Shown here piece after piece: positions 54,771 to 63,214 of a stretch of DNA of 64,000 bases; positions within the stretch are counted from its first letter, which is position 1, and every line of letters begins with the position of its first letter. The DNA lies in assembly GCF_008364795.1 (NCBI RefSeq), contig NZ_VTTM01000001.1:930001-994000 (forward strand). The letters run 5' to 3'. The position numbers were made by a program, and so were the translations under genes. This DNA is from Azospirillum oryzae (GTDB lineage: Bacteria > Pseudomonadota > Alphaproteobacteria > Azospirillales > Azospirillaceae). The notes below the pieces were generated by a model, which was not told the origin of the DNA, did no database searches, and saw only the letters and a program-made list of their open reading frames with translations.

Positions 54771-56825
54771 ATGAAGATCGGCGATCGGACGGTGCTCGCC
54801 TGCGATTGTGCGCACAGCATCGCGCTGGACGGGGCGGCGCTCGGCAAGGCATGCGGCGACGGCAGCGTTCCCACCGTGCATACCCAGCTGTGCCGGGCGC
54901 AGCTCGACCGATTCGAGGCGGCGGTCGCCACCGGGCAGCCGCTGCTGGTCGCCTGCACCCAGGAAGCGCCACTTTTCAGCGAAGTCGCGGCGGAGGTGGC
55001 GCCCGATACGTCCCTGACCTTCACCAACATCCGCGAGCGCGCCGGCTGGTCGGACGAGGGCGAACTGGCGCTGCCGAAGATCGCGGCATTGCTGGCCGAG
55101 GCCGCCCTGCCGATCCCACCGACCGGTGCCCTGACCCTGACCTCGCAGGGCACCTGCCTGGTCTATGGCAATGACGAACGCGCCATCGAGGCCGGGCGGG
55201 AACTGGCCAAGCGGCTCGACGTCACGGTCCTGCTGACCAGCCCCAAGGACATCGCGCCGCCGCCGGTGATGGACGTAGCGATCTTCCGCGGCCGCATCCG
55301 CGCCGCCCGCGGCTGGGTCGGCGCCTTCGAGATCGTGGTCGACGATTACGCTCCCGCCCTCCCCTCCTCGCGCGGGGCGCTGGGGTTCGAGCCGGTGCGG
55401 CAGGGGGCGTCGGCCCGCTGCGACCTGATCCTCGACCTGACCGGCGGCACGCCGCTGTTTCCCGATCACAAGCGCCGCGACGGCTACCTGCGCCCCGACC
55501 CCAACAGCCCGACCCAGGTGGCCAAGGCGCTGCTGGAGATCACCGATCTGGTCGGCGAGTTCGAGAAGCCGCGCTTCGTCGACTTCAAGGCCGATCTCTG
55601 CGCCCATTCGCGCAGCCGCAAGACCGGCTGCACCCGCTGCCTGGACGTCTGCCCGACCGGGGCGATCACGCCGAACGGCGACCATGTCGCCATCGATCCG
55701 CATGTCTGCGCCGGCTGCGGGTCCTGCGCCGCGGTCTGCCCGACCGGGGCTGCGACCTATGCCCTGCCGCCGGCCGCCACTGTCTATGAGCGGCTGCGCA
55801 CGCTGCTGGGCACCTACCGGAAGGCCGGCGGCGGCGCCCCCGCCCTGCTGATCCACGACCCGCGCCACGGCGATGCGCTGGTCGGCATGATGGCTCGGCA
55901 TGGCCGCGGCCTGCCGGCCCGCGTGCTGCCCTTCGCGCTGAACGAGGTGACGCAGGTCGGCTTCGACCTGTTCGCGTTGGCGCTGGCCTATGGCTGCACC
56001 CATGTCCGCATCCTGACCGGACCGGAGAACGAGGGGGAGACCGCCGGCCTCGCCAACCAGATCGGGCTGGCGGAGGCCGCCTTCAGCGGGCTGGGCTACG
56101 GCTCCGGCCGGGTGGCGGTGATCGACGCCGCCGATCCCGACGCGGTGGCCGACGAGCTTTGGAGCCTGCCGGCGGACACCGTCGAGGCCGGGATGTTCCT
56201 GCCGATGGGGCCGAAGCGCACGGTGACCATGCTGGCGCTGCGCCACCTGCACAAGGTCGCTCCCGCACCGGTGGAGGTTCTGCCGCTGCCGCCGGGCGCT
56301 CCCTTCGGCCGTGTGTCGGTGGATGTGGCGGGCTGCACGCTTTGCCTCTCCTGCGTCGGCGCCTGCCCGACCGGGGCGCTGCTCGACAATGCCGACAAGC
56401 CGATGCTGTCCTTCGCCCAGGACGCCTGCGTGCAGTGCGGCCTGTGCAAGACCACCTGCCCGGAGAAGGTCATCTCGCTGGTGCCGGAGATCGATTTCCG
56501 CGATCAGGCGCGCGGTGCGACGGTGGTGAAGGAGGAGGAACCCTTCTGCTGCGTGTCCTGCGGCAAGCCCTTCGCCACGAAGTCCTCGATCGAGAAGATC
56601 GTGACCACGCTGGCGGGCAAGCACTGGATGTTCGCGACGCCGGAGGCCGCCAACCGCATCCGCATGTGCGAGGACTGCCGCGTGCGCGACCAGTTCGAAC
56701 GCGGGAACGAGCCCTTCTCCCTGGGCCGCCCGCCGGTGCCGCGCACCACCGACGACGACCTGCGCGAACGCGAGGAAGCCGAACGGGAAGCACAACTGGC
56801 GGCCGTGCGACAAAAGCTGATCTGA
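54771..56825 (+). CDS. Polyferredoxin-type 4Fe-4S protein of the formate dehydrogenase region
   Basis: The 684-aa cytosolic protein has four cluster motifs in two pairs: CTRCLDVCPTGAITP and CAGCGSCAAVCPTGA, then CTLCLSCVGACPTGAL and CVQCGLCKTTCPEKVI. Further CxxC sites occur at LACDCAHS, CCVSCGKPF and CEDCR. Relatives lie next to DUF3305/DUF3306 and formate dehydrogenase genes in alphaproteobacteria, so an electron-transfer or maturation role is likely but unproven. MKIGDRTVLAC is chosen as the start. moaA follows after 133 bp. Confidence 0.85.
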   Translation: MKIGDRTVLACDCAHSIALDGAALGKACGDGSVPTVHTQLCRAQLDRFEAAVATGQPLLVACTQEAPLFSEVAAEVAPDTSLTFTNIRERAGWSDEGELALPKIAALLAEAALPIPPTGALTLTSQGTCLVYGNDERAIEAGRELAKRLDVTVLLTSPKDIAPPPVMDVAIFRGRIRAARGWVGAFEIVVDDYAPALPSSRGALGFEPVRQGASARCDLILDLTGGTPLFPDHKRRDGYLRPDPNSPTQVAKALLEITDLVGEFEKPRFVDFKADLCAHSRSRKTGCTRCLDVCPTGAITPNGDHVAIDPHVCAGCGSCAAVCPTGAATYALPPAATVYERLRTLLGTYRKAGGGAPALLIHDPRHGDALVGMMARHGRGLPARVLPFALNEVTQVGFDLFALALAYGCTHVRILTGPENEGETAGLANQIGLAEAAFSGLGYGSGRVAVIDAADPDAVADELWSLPADTVEAGMFLPMGPKRTVTMLALRHLHKVAPAPVEVLPLPPGAPFGRVSVDVAGCTLCLSCVGACPTGALLDNADKPMLSFAQDACVQCGLCKTTCPEKVISLVPEIDFRDQARGATVVKEEEPFCCVSCGKPFATKSSIEKIVTTLAGKHWMFATPEAANRIRMCEDCRVRDQFERGNEPFSLGRPPVPRTTDDDLREREEAEREAQLAAVRQKLI

Positions 56826-56837
56826 TGCCGGTCCCTC

Positions 56838-56851
56838 TTGATCGCAGTCAA
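56838..56851 (+). promoter_or_regulatory. FNR/FixK-type box upstream of moaA
   Basis: TTGATCGCAGTCAA differs from the consensus TTGAT-N4-ATCAA at a single position. It lies 108 bp before the moaA ATG, in a spacer of suitable size for a promoter. It would give oxygen-limited expression of molybdenum cofactor synthesis. Confidence 0.7.
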
Positions 56852-56958
56852 AGTCGGCATACCGTGATGTGGAATAGGGTCCCGTTACCGTTGCACATCG
56901 TGCGTGTGGCGAACATATACTGTGATCGCCCGGCAAGGGCCGCCCGTGGAGTACAGCG

Positions 56959-57999
56959 ATGATCGATCCCGTGTCCCAAGCCCAGTCGCCGGCCAGCCTC
57001 GCCCCGCTCGTCGACCCGTTCGGCCGCAAGGTGGAGTACCTGCGCGTCTCGGTGACCGACCGCTGCGACCTTCGCTGCGTCTACTGCATGGCGGAGGACA
57101 TGAGTTTCCTGCCGAAGGCGGAGGTGCTGACGCTGGAGGAGCTGGACCGGCTGTGCACCGCCTTCGTCAAGCTGGGCACGCGCAAGCTGCGGCTGACCGG
57201 CGGCGAACCGCTGGTGCGGCGTGACGTGATGCGGCTGATCCGCTCGCTGGGCCGCCACATCGAATCGGGCGACCTGGACGAGCTGACGCTGACCACCAAC
57301 GGCACCATGCTGTTCAAGCACGCCGCCGGGCTGTACGAGGCGGGAGTGCGGCGGATCAACGTGTCGCTGGACACGCTCGACCCGCACAAGTTCCAGGCGA
57401 TCACCCGCTGGGGCAAGCTGGACAAGATCCTGGGCGGCATCCAGGCGGCCAAGGACGCCGGGCTGAAGATCAAGATCAACACGGTGGCGCTGAAGGGCGT
57501 CAACGACGACGAAATCCACCGCATGGTGGCGTGGTGCGGCGAGGAAGGCTTCGACCTGACCTTCATCGAGGTGATGCCGATGGGCGACATCGGCGAGGGC
57601 GCCCGGCTCGACCAGTATTGGCCGCTGACCATGCTGAAGGCCGAGTTGCAGAAGCGCTGGACCCTGACCGAGAGCGACCACCGCACCGGCGGCCCGGCCC
57701 GCTATGTCCGGGTGGAGGAGACCGGCCAGCGCGTCGGCTTCATCACGCCGCTGACCCACAATTTCTGCGAAAGCTGCAACCGCGTGCGGCTGACCTGCAC
57801 CGGTACGCTCTACATGTGCCTGGGCCAGGAGGACGCCGCCGACCTGCGCACGCCGCTGCGCGTCAGCGACGAGGACGGCCCGCTGGTCGACGCGGTGCGC
57901 GAGGCGATCACCCGCAAGCCCAAGGGCCACGACTTCATCATCGACCGCCGCCACCAGGGTCCGGCCGTCGGTCGGCATATGAGTGTGACGGGGGGGTGA
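56959..57999 (+). CDS. moaA: GTP 3',8-cyclase MoaA (molybdenum cofactor synthesis)
   Basis: MoaA starts cofactor synthesis by rearranging GTP with radical SAM chemistry. C36, C40 and C43 (CDLRCVYC) bind the SAM cluster. The C-terminal [14 protein letters not shown] supplies the three cysteines of the second [4Fe-4S] cluster. The 346-aa length is normal and [12 protein letters not shown] is the GGE motif. It is in the formate dehydrogenase region with mobA and fdhD, and has its own FNR-type box. Confidence 0.97.
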   Translation: MIDPVSQAQSPASLAPLVDPFGRKVEYLRVSVTDRCDLRCVYCMAEDMSFLPKAEVLTLEELDRLCTAFVKLGTRKLRLTGGEPLVRRDVMRLIRSLGRHIESGDLDELTLTTNGTMLFKHAAGLYEAGVRRINVSLDTLDPHKFQAITRWGKLDKILGGIQAAKDAGLKIKINTVALKGVNDDEIHRMVAWCGEEGFDLTFIEVMPMGDIGEGARLDQYWPLTMLKAELQKRWTLTESDHRTGGPARYVRVEETGQRVGFITPLTHNFCESCNRVRLTCTGTLYMCLGQEDAADLRTPLRVSDEDGPLVDAVREAITRKPKGHDFIIDRRHQGPAVGRHMSVTGG

Positions 58000-58053
58000 G
58001 ATCGGGGGGCATCAGACCCCCTCCCCGGCAACCAACCAAGAGCGAGCACCGCC

Positions 58054-59166
58054 ATGCCCCTGCCCTTCCTGTCCGGATTGCGCGTCGTCGACCTTGGGCA
58101 GTATCTGCCCGGCCCCTATGCGGCACAATTGCTGGGCGACCTCGGCGCCACGGTGGTGAAGGTGGAGCCGCCGGGCGGCGATCCGCTGCGCCGGCTGGGT
58201 CCCGTCGACAGCGACGGCACCACCGCCGCCTACAAGCTGCTGAATGCCGGCAAGACCGTCATCCGCATCGACCTGAAATCGGCCGACGGGCGCGCGGCGC
58301 TGGAAGGGTTGCTGGCGAAGGCCGACGCGCTGATCGAAAGCTACCGCCCCGGCGTGATGGACAAGCTGGGGCTGGGGCGCGAGCGGCTGCGGGAGATCAA
58401 CCCCCGGCTGGTCCATGCCAGCCTGTCCGGCTGGGGCTATGACGGCCCCTATGCGACGCGGGCCGGGCACGACCTGAATTACATGGCGGTCGGCGGCGGG
58501 CTGGATGCCTCCGGGCTGCCGGACCGGCCGGTCATCAGCTATCTGCCGGTGGCCGATTTCGCCTCGGCCCAACAGACGGCGCTGGCGGTGGCGGGCGCGC
58601 TGCTGGGGCGCGAACGGACGGGAGAGGGCTGCTTCCTCGACCTGTCGATCATGGAATCGGTGCTGGGCTGGCAGGGCTTGACCCTGACCGCGGCGGCGCG
58701 CGGCACCATGCCCAATCGCGGCGAGGCGCTTCTGTCGGGCGGGGCCGCCTGCTACCGCATCTATCGCACCGCGGACGGCCGCTTCGTCACCCTGTCGGCG
58801 CTGGAGGCCAAGTTCTGGGCCGGCTTCTGCGAGGCCGTCGGCCGTCCCGACTGGATCGCCCGGCAGGAGGATCCCCTGCCCCAGACCGAACTGACGGCGG
58901 AACTGGACGCCCTGTTCGCCACCCGGACGCTGGCGGAGTGGAAAGCCCTGCTCGATCCGGTCGATTGCTGTTTCGAGGCGTTGCCCGAACTGACGGAGGT
59001 GTCGGACCACCCGCACATCGCCGCCCGCGGGCAGGTCCGCGTCTCAGCCGGCCCGGAGCCGCTGGTGGAGACGCTGATGGGCCTGCGCGTCGACGGCGCC
59101 CCGCCGCCGGCACGCGCACCCCTGCGGGAAAGCGACGCCGCGGCAGTGCTGGCCGGCTGGGAGTAA
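58054..59166 (+). CDS. CaiB/BaiF CoA-transferase family protein (methylacyl-CoA racemase-like)
   Basis: The 370-aa protein begins LPFLSGLRVVDLGQYLPGPYAAQLLGDLGA (in part), the CoA-binding start of family III CoA-transferases. AGHDLNYMAVGG carries the catalytic Asp and is typical of the alpha-methylacyl-CoA racemase branch. The substrate cannot be fixed from sequence. It lies 54 bp after moaA on the same strand, so read-through is possible, but no functional link is clear. The stop nearly meets that of the convergent GNAT gene. Confidence 0.88.
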   Translation: MPLPFLSGLRVVDLGQYLPGPYAAQLLGDLGATVVKVEPPGGDPLRRLGPVDSDGTTAAYKLLNAGKTVIRIDLKSADGRAALEGLLAKADALIESYRPGVMDKLGLGRERLREINPRLVHASLSGWGYDGPYATRAGHDLNYMAVGGGLDASGLPDRPVISYLPVADFASAQQTALAVAGALLGRERTGEGCFLDLSIMESVLGWQGLTLTAAARGTMPNRGEALLSGGAACYRIYRTADGRFVTLSALEAKFWAGFCEAVGRPDWIARQEDPLPQTELTAELDALFATRTLAEWKALLDPVDCCFEALPELTEVSDHPHIAARGQVRVSAGPEPLVETLMGLRVDGAPPPARAPLRESDAAAVLAGWE

Positions 59167-59169
59167 GCC

Positions 59170-60333
59170 TCAGCCCTCCCGACGGTAGGGCGACAGTTCC
59201 TCGTCCAGCGCCTCGATCTCGGCTTCCACGGCGGGACGCTCCTGCTGAAGGTAACGCTCCACCGCGCGGCGGAAGCCGGGGTCGACGATCCAATGGGCGC
59301 TGTAGGTCGGCACCGGCAGATAGCCGCGCTGGATCTTGTGCTCTCCCTGGGCGCCGGCCTCGACGCGCGCCAGCCCACGTTCGATGGCGAAGTCCAGCGC
59401 GCGGTAATAGCACGCCTCGAAATGCAGGAAGCGGTAACGCCCGTCGGAACCCCAGTTGCGGCCGTACAGCGCATCGTCGCCCAGCAGGTTCAGCGCGCCG
59501 GCCACCCATTCCCCGCCATCCTCGCACATCACCAGAACCACCCGGTCGGCCATGGTCCGGCCCAGCAGGTCGAAGAAGCGGCGGTTGAGATAGCCGCCGC
59601 CCCATTTGCGGTCGGCGGTGTCGAGGTAGAAGCGGTGGAAGGCGTCCCAATGTTCCGGCTTCAGCTCGTCGCCGGTCAGGGTGTGCAGGCGCACGCTGCT
59701 CTCCGCGACCTCGCGCCGTTCCTTGCGGATCGCCTTGCGCTTGCGGGAGTTCAGCGCCTCCAGGAACTCGTCGAAGCTGCCGTAACCGCGGTTGTGCCAA
59801 TGGTATTGCACGCCCAGCCGCTTCAGCCAGCCGGCCTTGCCCAACCGGTCCCACTCCCCGCGCTCCGGAAAGGTGACGTGGGCGGAGGAGACGCCGTAAC
59901 GCTCCGCCACCTGCTCCAGCGCCGAGATCAGTGCGTCGACAACGGCATCGGCCCGTGGACCGGGCGCCACCAGCAGCCGCGGCCCCGGCACCGGCGTGAA
60001 GGGCACCGCCACCTGAAGCTTGGGGTAATAGCTGCCGCCCGCCCGCTCATAGGCGTTGGCCCAGGCATGGTCGAAGACATACTCGCCGTAGGAATGGCTT
60101 TTCAGATAGGCCGGCACCGCGCCCACCATGCGGCCGGAGCCGTCATAGGCGGCGAGATGGCTGGGCTGCCAGCCGGACTTGCGGCCCGCCGATCCCGACT
60201 CCTCCAGCGCCAGGAGGAAGGCGTGGGAGAGGAAGGGGTTGCCGGGACCGGCACAGGCGTCCCAGCCCTGCTGGTCCGCCTCGCCGATCCCGGTCAGAAC
60301 CTTGACGGTGATGGCATCGTTGCCGTCGGGCAT
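59170..60333 (-). CDS. FemAB-like GNAT-fold protein (PF04339 family)
   Basis: The 387-aa protein belongs to the group often called DUF482 or peptidogalycan synthesis-like, with GNAT folds. WQPSHLAAYDG and GAVPAYLKSHSYGEYVFDHAW near the N-terminus, and FHRFYLDTADRKWGGGYL and EAGAQGEHKIQRGY further on, are family blocks. It probably transfers an acyl or aminoacyl group; the substrate is unknown. AAGGAG lies eight bases before the ATG at 60333. An earlier in-frame ATG at 60381 is less likely. Confidence 0.85.
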   Translation of the reverse strand: MPDGNDAITVKVLTGIGEADQQGWDACAGPGNPFLSHAFLLALEESGSAGRKSGWQPSHLAAYDGSGRMVGAVPAYLKSHSYGEYVFDHAWANAYERAGGSYYPKLQVAVPFTPVPGPRLLVAPGPRADAVVDALISALEQVAERYGVSSAHVTFPERGEWDRLGKAGWLKRLGVQYHWHNRGYGSFDEFLEALNSRKRKAIRKERREVAESSVRLHTLTGDELKPEHWDAFHRFYLDTADRKWGGGYLNRRFFDLLGRTMADRVVLVMCEDGGEWVAGALNLLGDDALYGRNWGSDGRYRFLHFEACYYRALDFAIERGLARVEAGAQGEHKIQRGYLPVPTYSAHWIVDPGFRRAVERYLQQERPAVEAEIEALDEELSPYRREG

Positions 60334-60427
60334 GCATGCGTCTCCTTGAACACTGGCAAGGAGGTAGGCCTCATGCCGCACTACAGCAAGACGCCGTCAC
60401 CGCCGTAAATCCATCAGGGCGCTTCCC

Positions 60428-60895
60428 TCAGGCCACTTCCAGAATCGCGTCGACCTCGACCGCGACGTTGCCGGGCAGCGACGGGGCGCCGACGGCGGCG
60501 CGGGCGTGCTGGCCGGCCTCGCCGAAGACGTCGCGCATCAGCTCCGACGCACCGTTGATGACCAGCGGATGGTCGTGGAAGTCGGCACCGGAGTTGACGA
60601 AGCCGCCCAGCCGCAGCACGCGGGTGACGCGGTCCAGGTCGCCGCCCAGCGCGGCCTTGGCCTGGGCCAGGATGTTCAGCGCGCACAGGCGTGCGGCTTC
60701 CTTGCCCTGCTCGACCGTGAAGTCCTGGCCGACCTTGCCGACGAACTTGCGCTCGCCGTTCCAGACCGTCACCTGGCCCGAGATGTAGAGGGTGTTGCCC
60801 GAACGGGTGTAGGGCACATAGGCGGCCACCGGGGCGGCAGCCTGCGGCAACTCGATGCCCAGCTCCGCCAGGCGTGCGTCGATCCGACCGGTCAT
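60428..60895 (-). CDS. RidA/YjgF-family enamine/imine deaminase
   Basis: The 155-aa protein matches the longer RidA subgroup. It shares YVPYTRSGNTLYISGQV, ARLCALNILAQAKAALGG, RVLRLGGFVNSGADFHDHP and LPGNVAVEVDAILEV. RidA enzymes clear reactive enamines formed by PLP-dependent enzymes such as threonine dehydratase. The arginine usually found near the C-terminus of RidA is not in the expected place, as in other members of this subgroup. AAGGGAGA precedes the ATG. Confidence 0.9.
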   Translation of the reverse strand: MTGRIDARLAELGIELPQAAAPVAAYVPYTRSGNTLYISGQVTVWNGERKFVGKVGQDFTVEQGKEAARLCALNILAQAKAALGGDLDRVTRVLRLGGFVNSGADFHDHPLVINGASELMRDVFGEAGQHARAAVGAPSLPGNVAVEVDAILEVA

Positions 60896-61164
60896 GATGC
60901 TTCTCCCTTCCCTGCTTTGGCCCGCGTCGGGGCCATGCGTTCGATGTTTGGGACGTGGTTTGGAGCCCGACCATAGCCGCCCATGTCGGCCGGTGGGAAG
61001 ATTCTTGCCGCCCCCGGCATCGGCAGAACCGTCCATCACCGGCAAAAGATTCCGGGAAACTATTGCGGCCGGCGGGCCCGAATGCTTCGGCCCAACCCTG
61101 CCCTTTTTGCCGACCTATTTTTATTTCACAGCAAAATCAGTCACTTATGGCATTCCTGCGCAGT

Positions 61165-61180
61165 TGGCACGGCGCTTGAA
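61165..61180 (+). promoter_or_regulatory. Sigma54-like promoter of the flagellin gene
   Basis: TGGCACGGCGCTTGAA has a perfect -24 half, correct spacing and TTGA at -12 where the consensus is TTGC. It lies about 80 bp before the flagellin ATG. Sigma54 control of flagellin is known in several polar-flagellated bacteria. I saw no better sigma28 site, but the mismatch at the key C leaves doubt. Confidence 0.55.
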
Positions 61181-61261
61181 ATAGTGGTGTCAGGAAAACG
61201 CACGTTGCCTCGCCGGTCAAATGACCAGGGGCGGGGACAGCCTCAGAAGGAGACTAGGACC

Positions 61262-63124
61262 ATGGCCGGAAATGTGACCCTGACCGCCTCGATGCGCACC
61301 AACCTGCTGCAGCTGCAGAGCACGCAGTCGCAGATCGACAAGAAGCAGAACATCCTGTCGACGGGTAACAAGATCAATTCGGCTCTCGATGGTCCCACCT
61401 CCTTCTTCGCCGCCAAGGGTCTGAACCAGCGCGCCGGCGACCTGACGTCGCTGAAGGACGCGATGGGTCAGTCGATCAGCACCATCCAGGCGGCCGACAA
61501 GGGCCTGACCTCGATCGACTCGCTGGTCGACCAGGCCAAGGGCCTGACCACCGCCGCCTATGCGGCGCTCGGCAACGACGCCGCCTCCATCGCCACCCGC
61601 AAGTCGCTGGCCTCGCAGTTCAACACCCTGAAGGACCAGATCGACAAGCTGGCCGCCGACAGCGGCTATCAGGGCAAGAACCTGATCAACGGCAACGGCA
61701 TGAGCATGGACAGCACCAGCGCGTCCCGTGCCGCCGTCAACACCATCGTCGGCGTCGACAACGCCCGCGTCACCAACGTCATCTCCGCCGACACCTATGC
61801 GATCCGCATCAAGGGCGACGGCTCGGTCGAAGGCAAGACCGCCGACATCTCCACCGCGGAGAACGCGCACGGCCTCGTCGGTCTGAAGCTGTCGGGCACG
61901 ATGTCCAGCACGCTGGGCAGCTTCTCCGACGTCCAGATCGAAGTGCGCGGCGCCAACGGCCGCACCCGTGACTTCATCGTCAAGGACGGCGACGAGAGCC
62001 GCACGATCTCCTACTTCGACAACACCCAGACGATCGAAGCCAAACTGCAGACGGCGGCGACCTCGGGCGTGGCACAGGTGTCGACGGTGAACGTCAGCGG
62101 CACCATCGAGGAAGGCGACATCTTCACCATCACGGTGGAAGGCCAATCCTTCAGCTACACCGCCACCAGCGGCGACGTCTCCGTCGGCCAGAACGCCGCC
62201 GCCAACGTGGCGACCCGGCTGCAGGCCTCGATCACCAGCGCCATCGCCACCGGCGGCCGTCTGGCCGGCAAGGATGTCGCCACCGCCTCCGTCGGCTCCA
62301 GCGGCACCATCACCCTGACCGGCAACACCACGGCCGGCGTGGTGCGCGAGATGACGGTGACGACCAGCGCCACCAACGCGCTGACCAAGAAGATCTCCGA
62401 AAGCTTCGCGTCGGGCACGATCGTGTCCTTCACGGTCGACCGCCGCCTGCTGGAAGCGGCGAACAACCAGGGCAACGGCATCTCGACCATCGAGAAGAAG
62501 GTCGACCTGCAAATCCAGGTCACCAACTCCAACGGCGCCCAGGTCACCCGCGATGGCATGAACGGCCGCGGCGACGGCAAGCTGGACAACGGCGAGCAGT
62601 CCTTCACCTTCGACAGCGGCACGGTGCGCCTGAACGTCGATGCCAAGACCATCAAGCAGGCCGCCTCGGCGAACTGCTCGGCCAACATCGTCACCAAGCA
62701 GATCTCCGACGCCAACACGTCGAACGACATCACCGTCCAGTTGAACGAACGCAACACCAACTCGATCACGGTCAACGCGGTCAACCTGTCGACCAGCGGC
62801 CAGGGCCTGCAGATGGATGCGGCGCAGAACGGCTGGATGGACCGCGCCGACATCGACAAGGCGGTCGCCGGCCTGGATCATGCCAAGGCGACGATCCGCT
62901 CCGCTTCGCAGAACCTGTCGACCAACCTGAACATCATCACGACCCGCGAGAGCTTCACCAAGGAGTTCAGCGACGTGCTGACGGAAGGTGCCAGCAAGCT
63001 GACGCTGGCCGACCAGAACGAGGAAGGCGCGAGCCTGCTGATGCTGCAGACCCGGCAGCAGCTGGGCACCATCGCCCTCTCGCTGGCCAACCAGTCGCAG
63101 CAGTCGATCCTGCGCCTGTTCTGA
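61262..63124 (+). CDS. Flagellin
   Basis: The 620-aa protein has the conserved flagellin ends that form the D0/D1 core: VTLTASMRTNLLQLQSTQSQ at the N-terminus and TRQQLGTIALSLANQSQQSI at the C-terminus. The central region (about 150-480) is rich in Thr, Ser, Ala and Asn and would form surface domains, possibly glycosylated. The length exceeds most flagellins of about 300-500 aa. Whether it forms the polar or lateral filament cannot be told. GAAGGAG precedes the ATG, and a strong terminator follows. Confidence 0.95.
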   Translation: MAGNVTLTASMRTNLLQLQSTQSQIDKKQNILSTGNKINSALDGPTSFFAAKGLNQRAGDLTSLKDAMGQSISTIQAADKGLTSIDSLVDQAKGLTTAAYAALGNDAASIATRKSLASQFNTLKDQIDKLAADSGYQGKNLINGNGMSMDSTSASRAAVNTIVGVDNARVTNVISADTYAIRIKGDGSVEGKTADISTAENAHGLVGLKLSGTMSSTLGSFSDVQIEVRGANGRTRDFIVKDGDESRTISYFDNTQTIEAKLQTAATSGVAQVSTVNVSGTIEEGDIFTITVEGQSFSYTATSGDVSVGQNAAANVATRLQASITSAIATGGRLAGKDVATASVGSSGTITLTGNTTAGVVREMTVTTSATNALTKKISESFASGTIVSFTVDRRLLEAANNQGNGISTIEKKVDLQIQVTNSNGAQVTRDGMNGRGDGKLDNGEQSFTFDSGTVRLNVDAKTIKQAASANCSANIVTKQISDANTSNDITVQLNERNTNSITVNAVNLSTSGQGLQMDAAQNGWMDRADIDKAVAGLDHAKATIRSASQNLSTNLNIITTRESFTKEFSDVLTEGASKLTLADQNEEGASLLMLQTRQQLGTIALSLANQSQQSILRLF

Positions 63125-63149
63125 TCCGGAACGGCAGCCACGCACACGA

Positions 63150-63179
63150 AAAGGGGCGCCCCCGCTGGGGCGCCCCTTT
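63150..63179. terminator. Bidirectional terminator between flagellin and S10 peptidase genes
   Basis: The arms AAAGGGGCGCCCC and GGGGCGCCCCTTT pair perfectly over 13 bp with a 4-base loop, 25 bp after the flagellin stop. The symmetric A and T ends allow action on both strands. The convergent gene ends 36 bp further on. Confidence 0.85.
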
Positions 63180-63214
63180 CCATTTGTGGACTTCCCCAAT
63201 CGGCTTGGCGCCGG

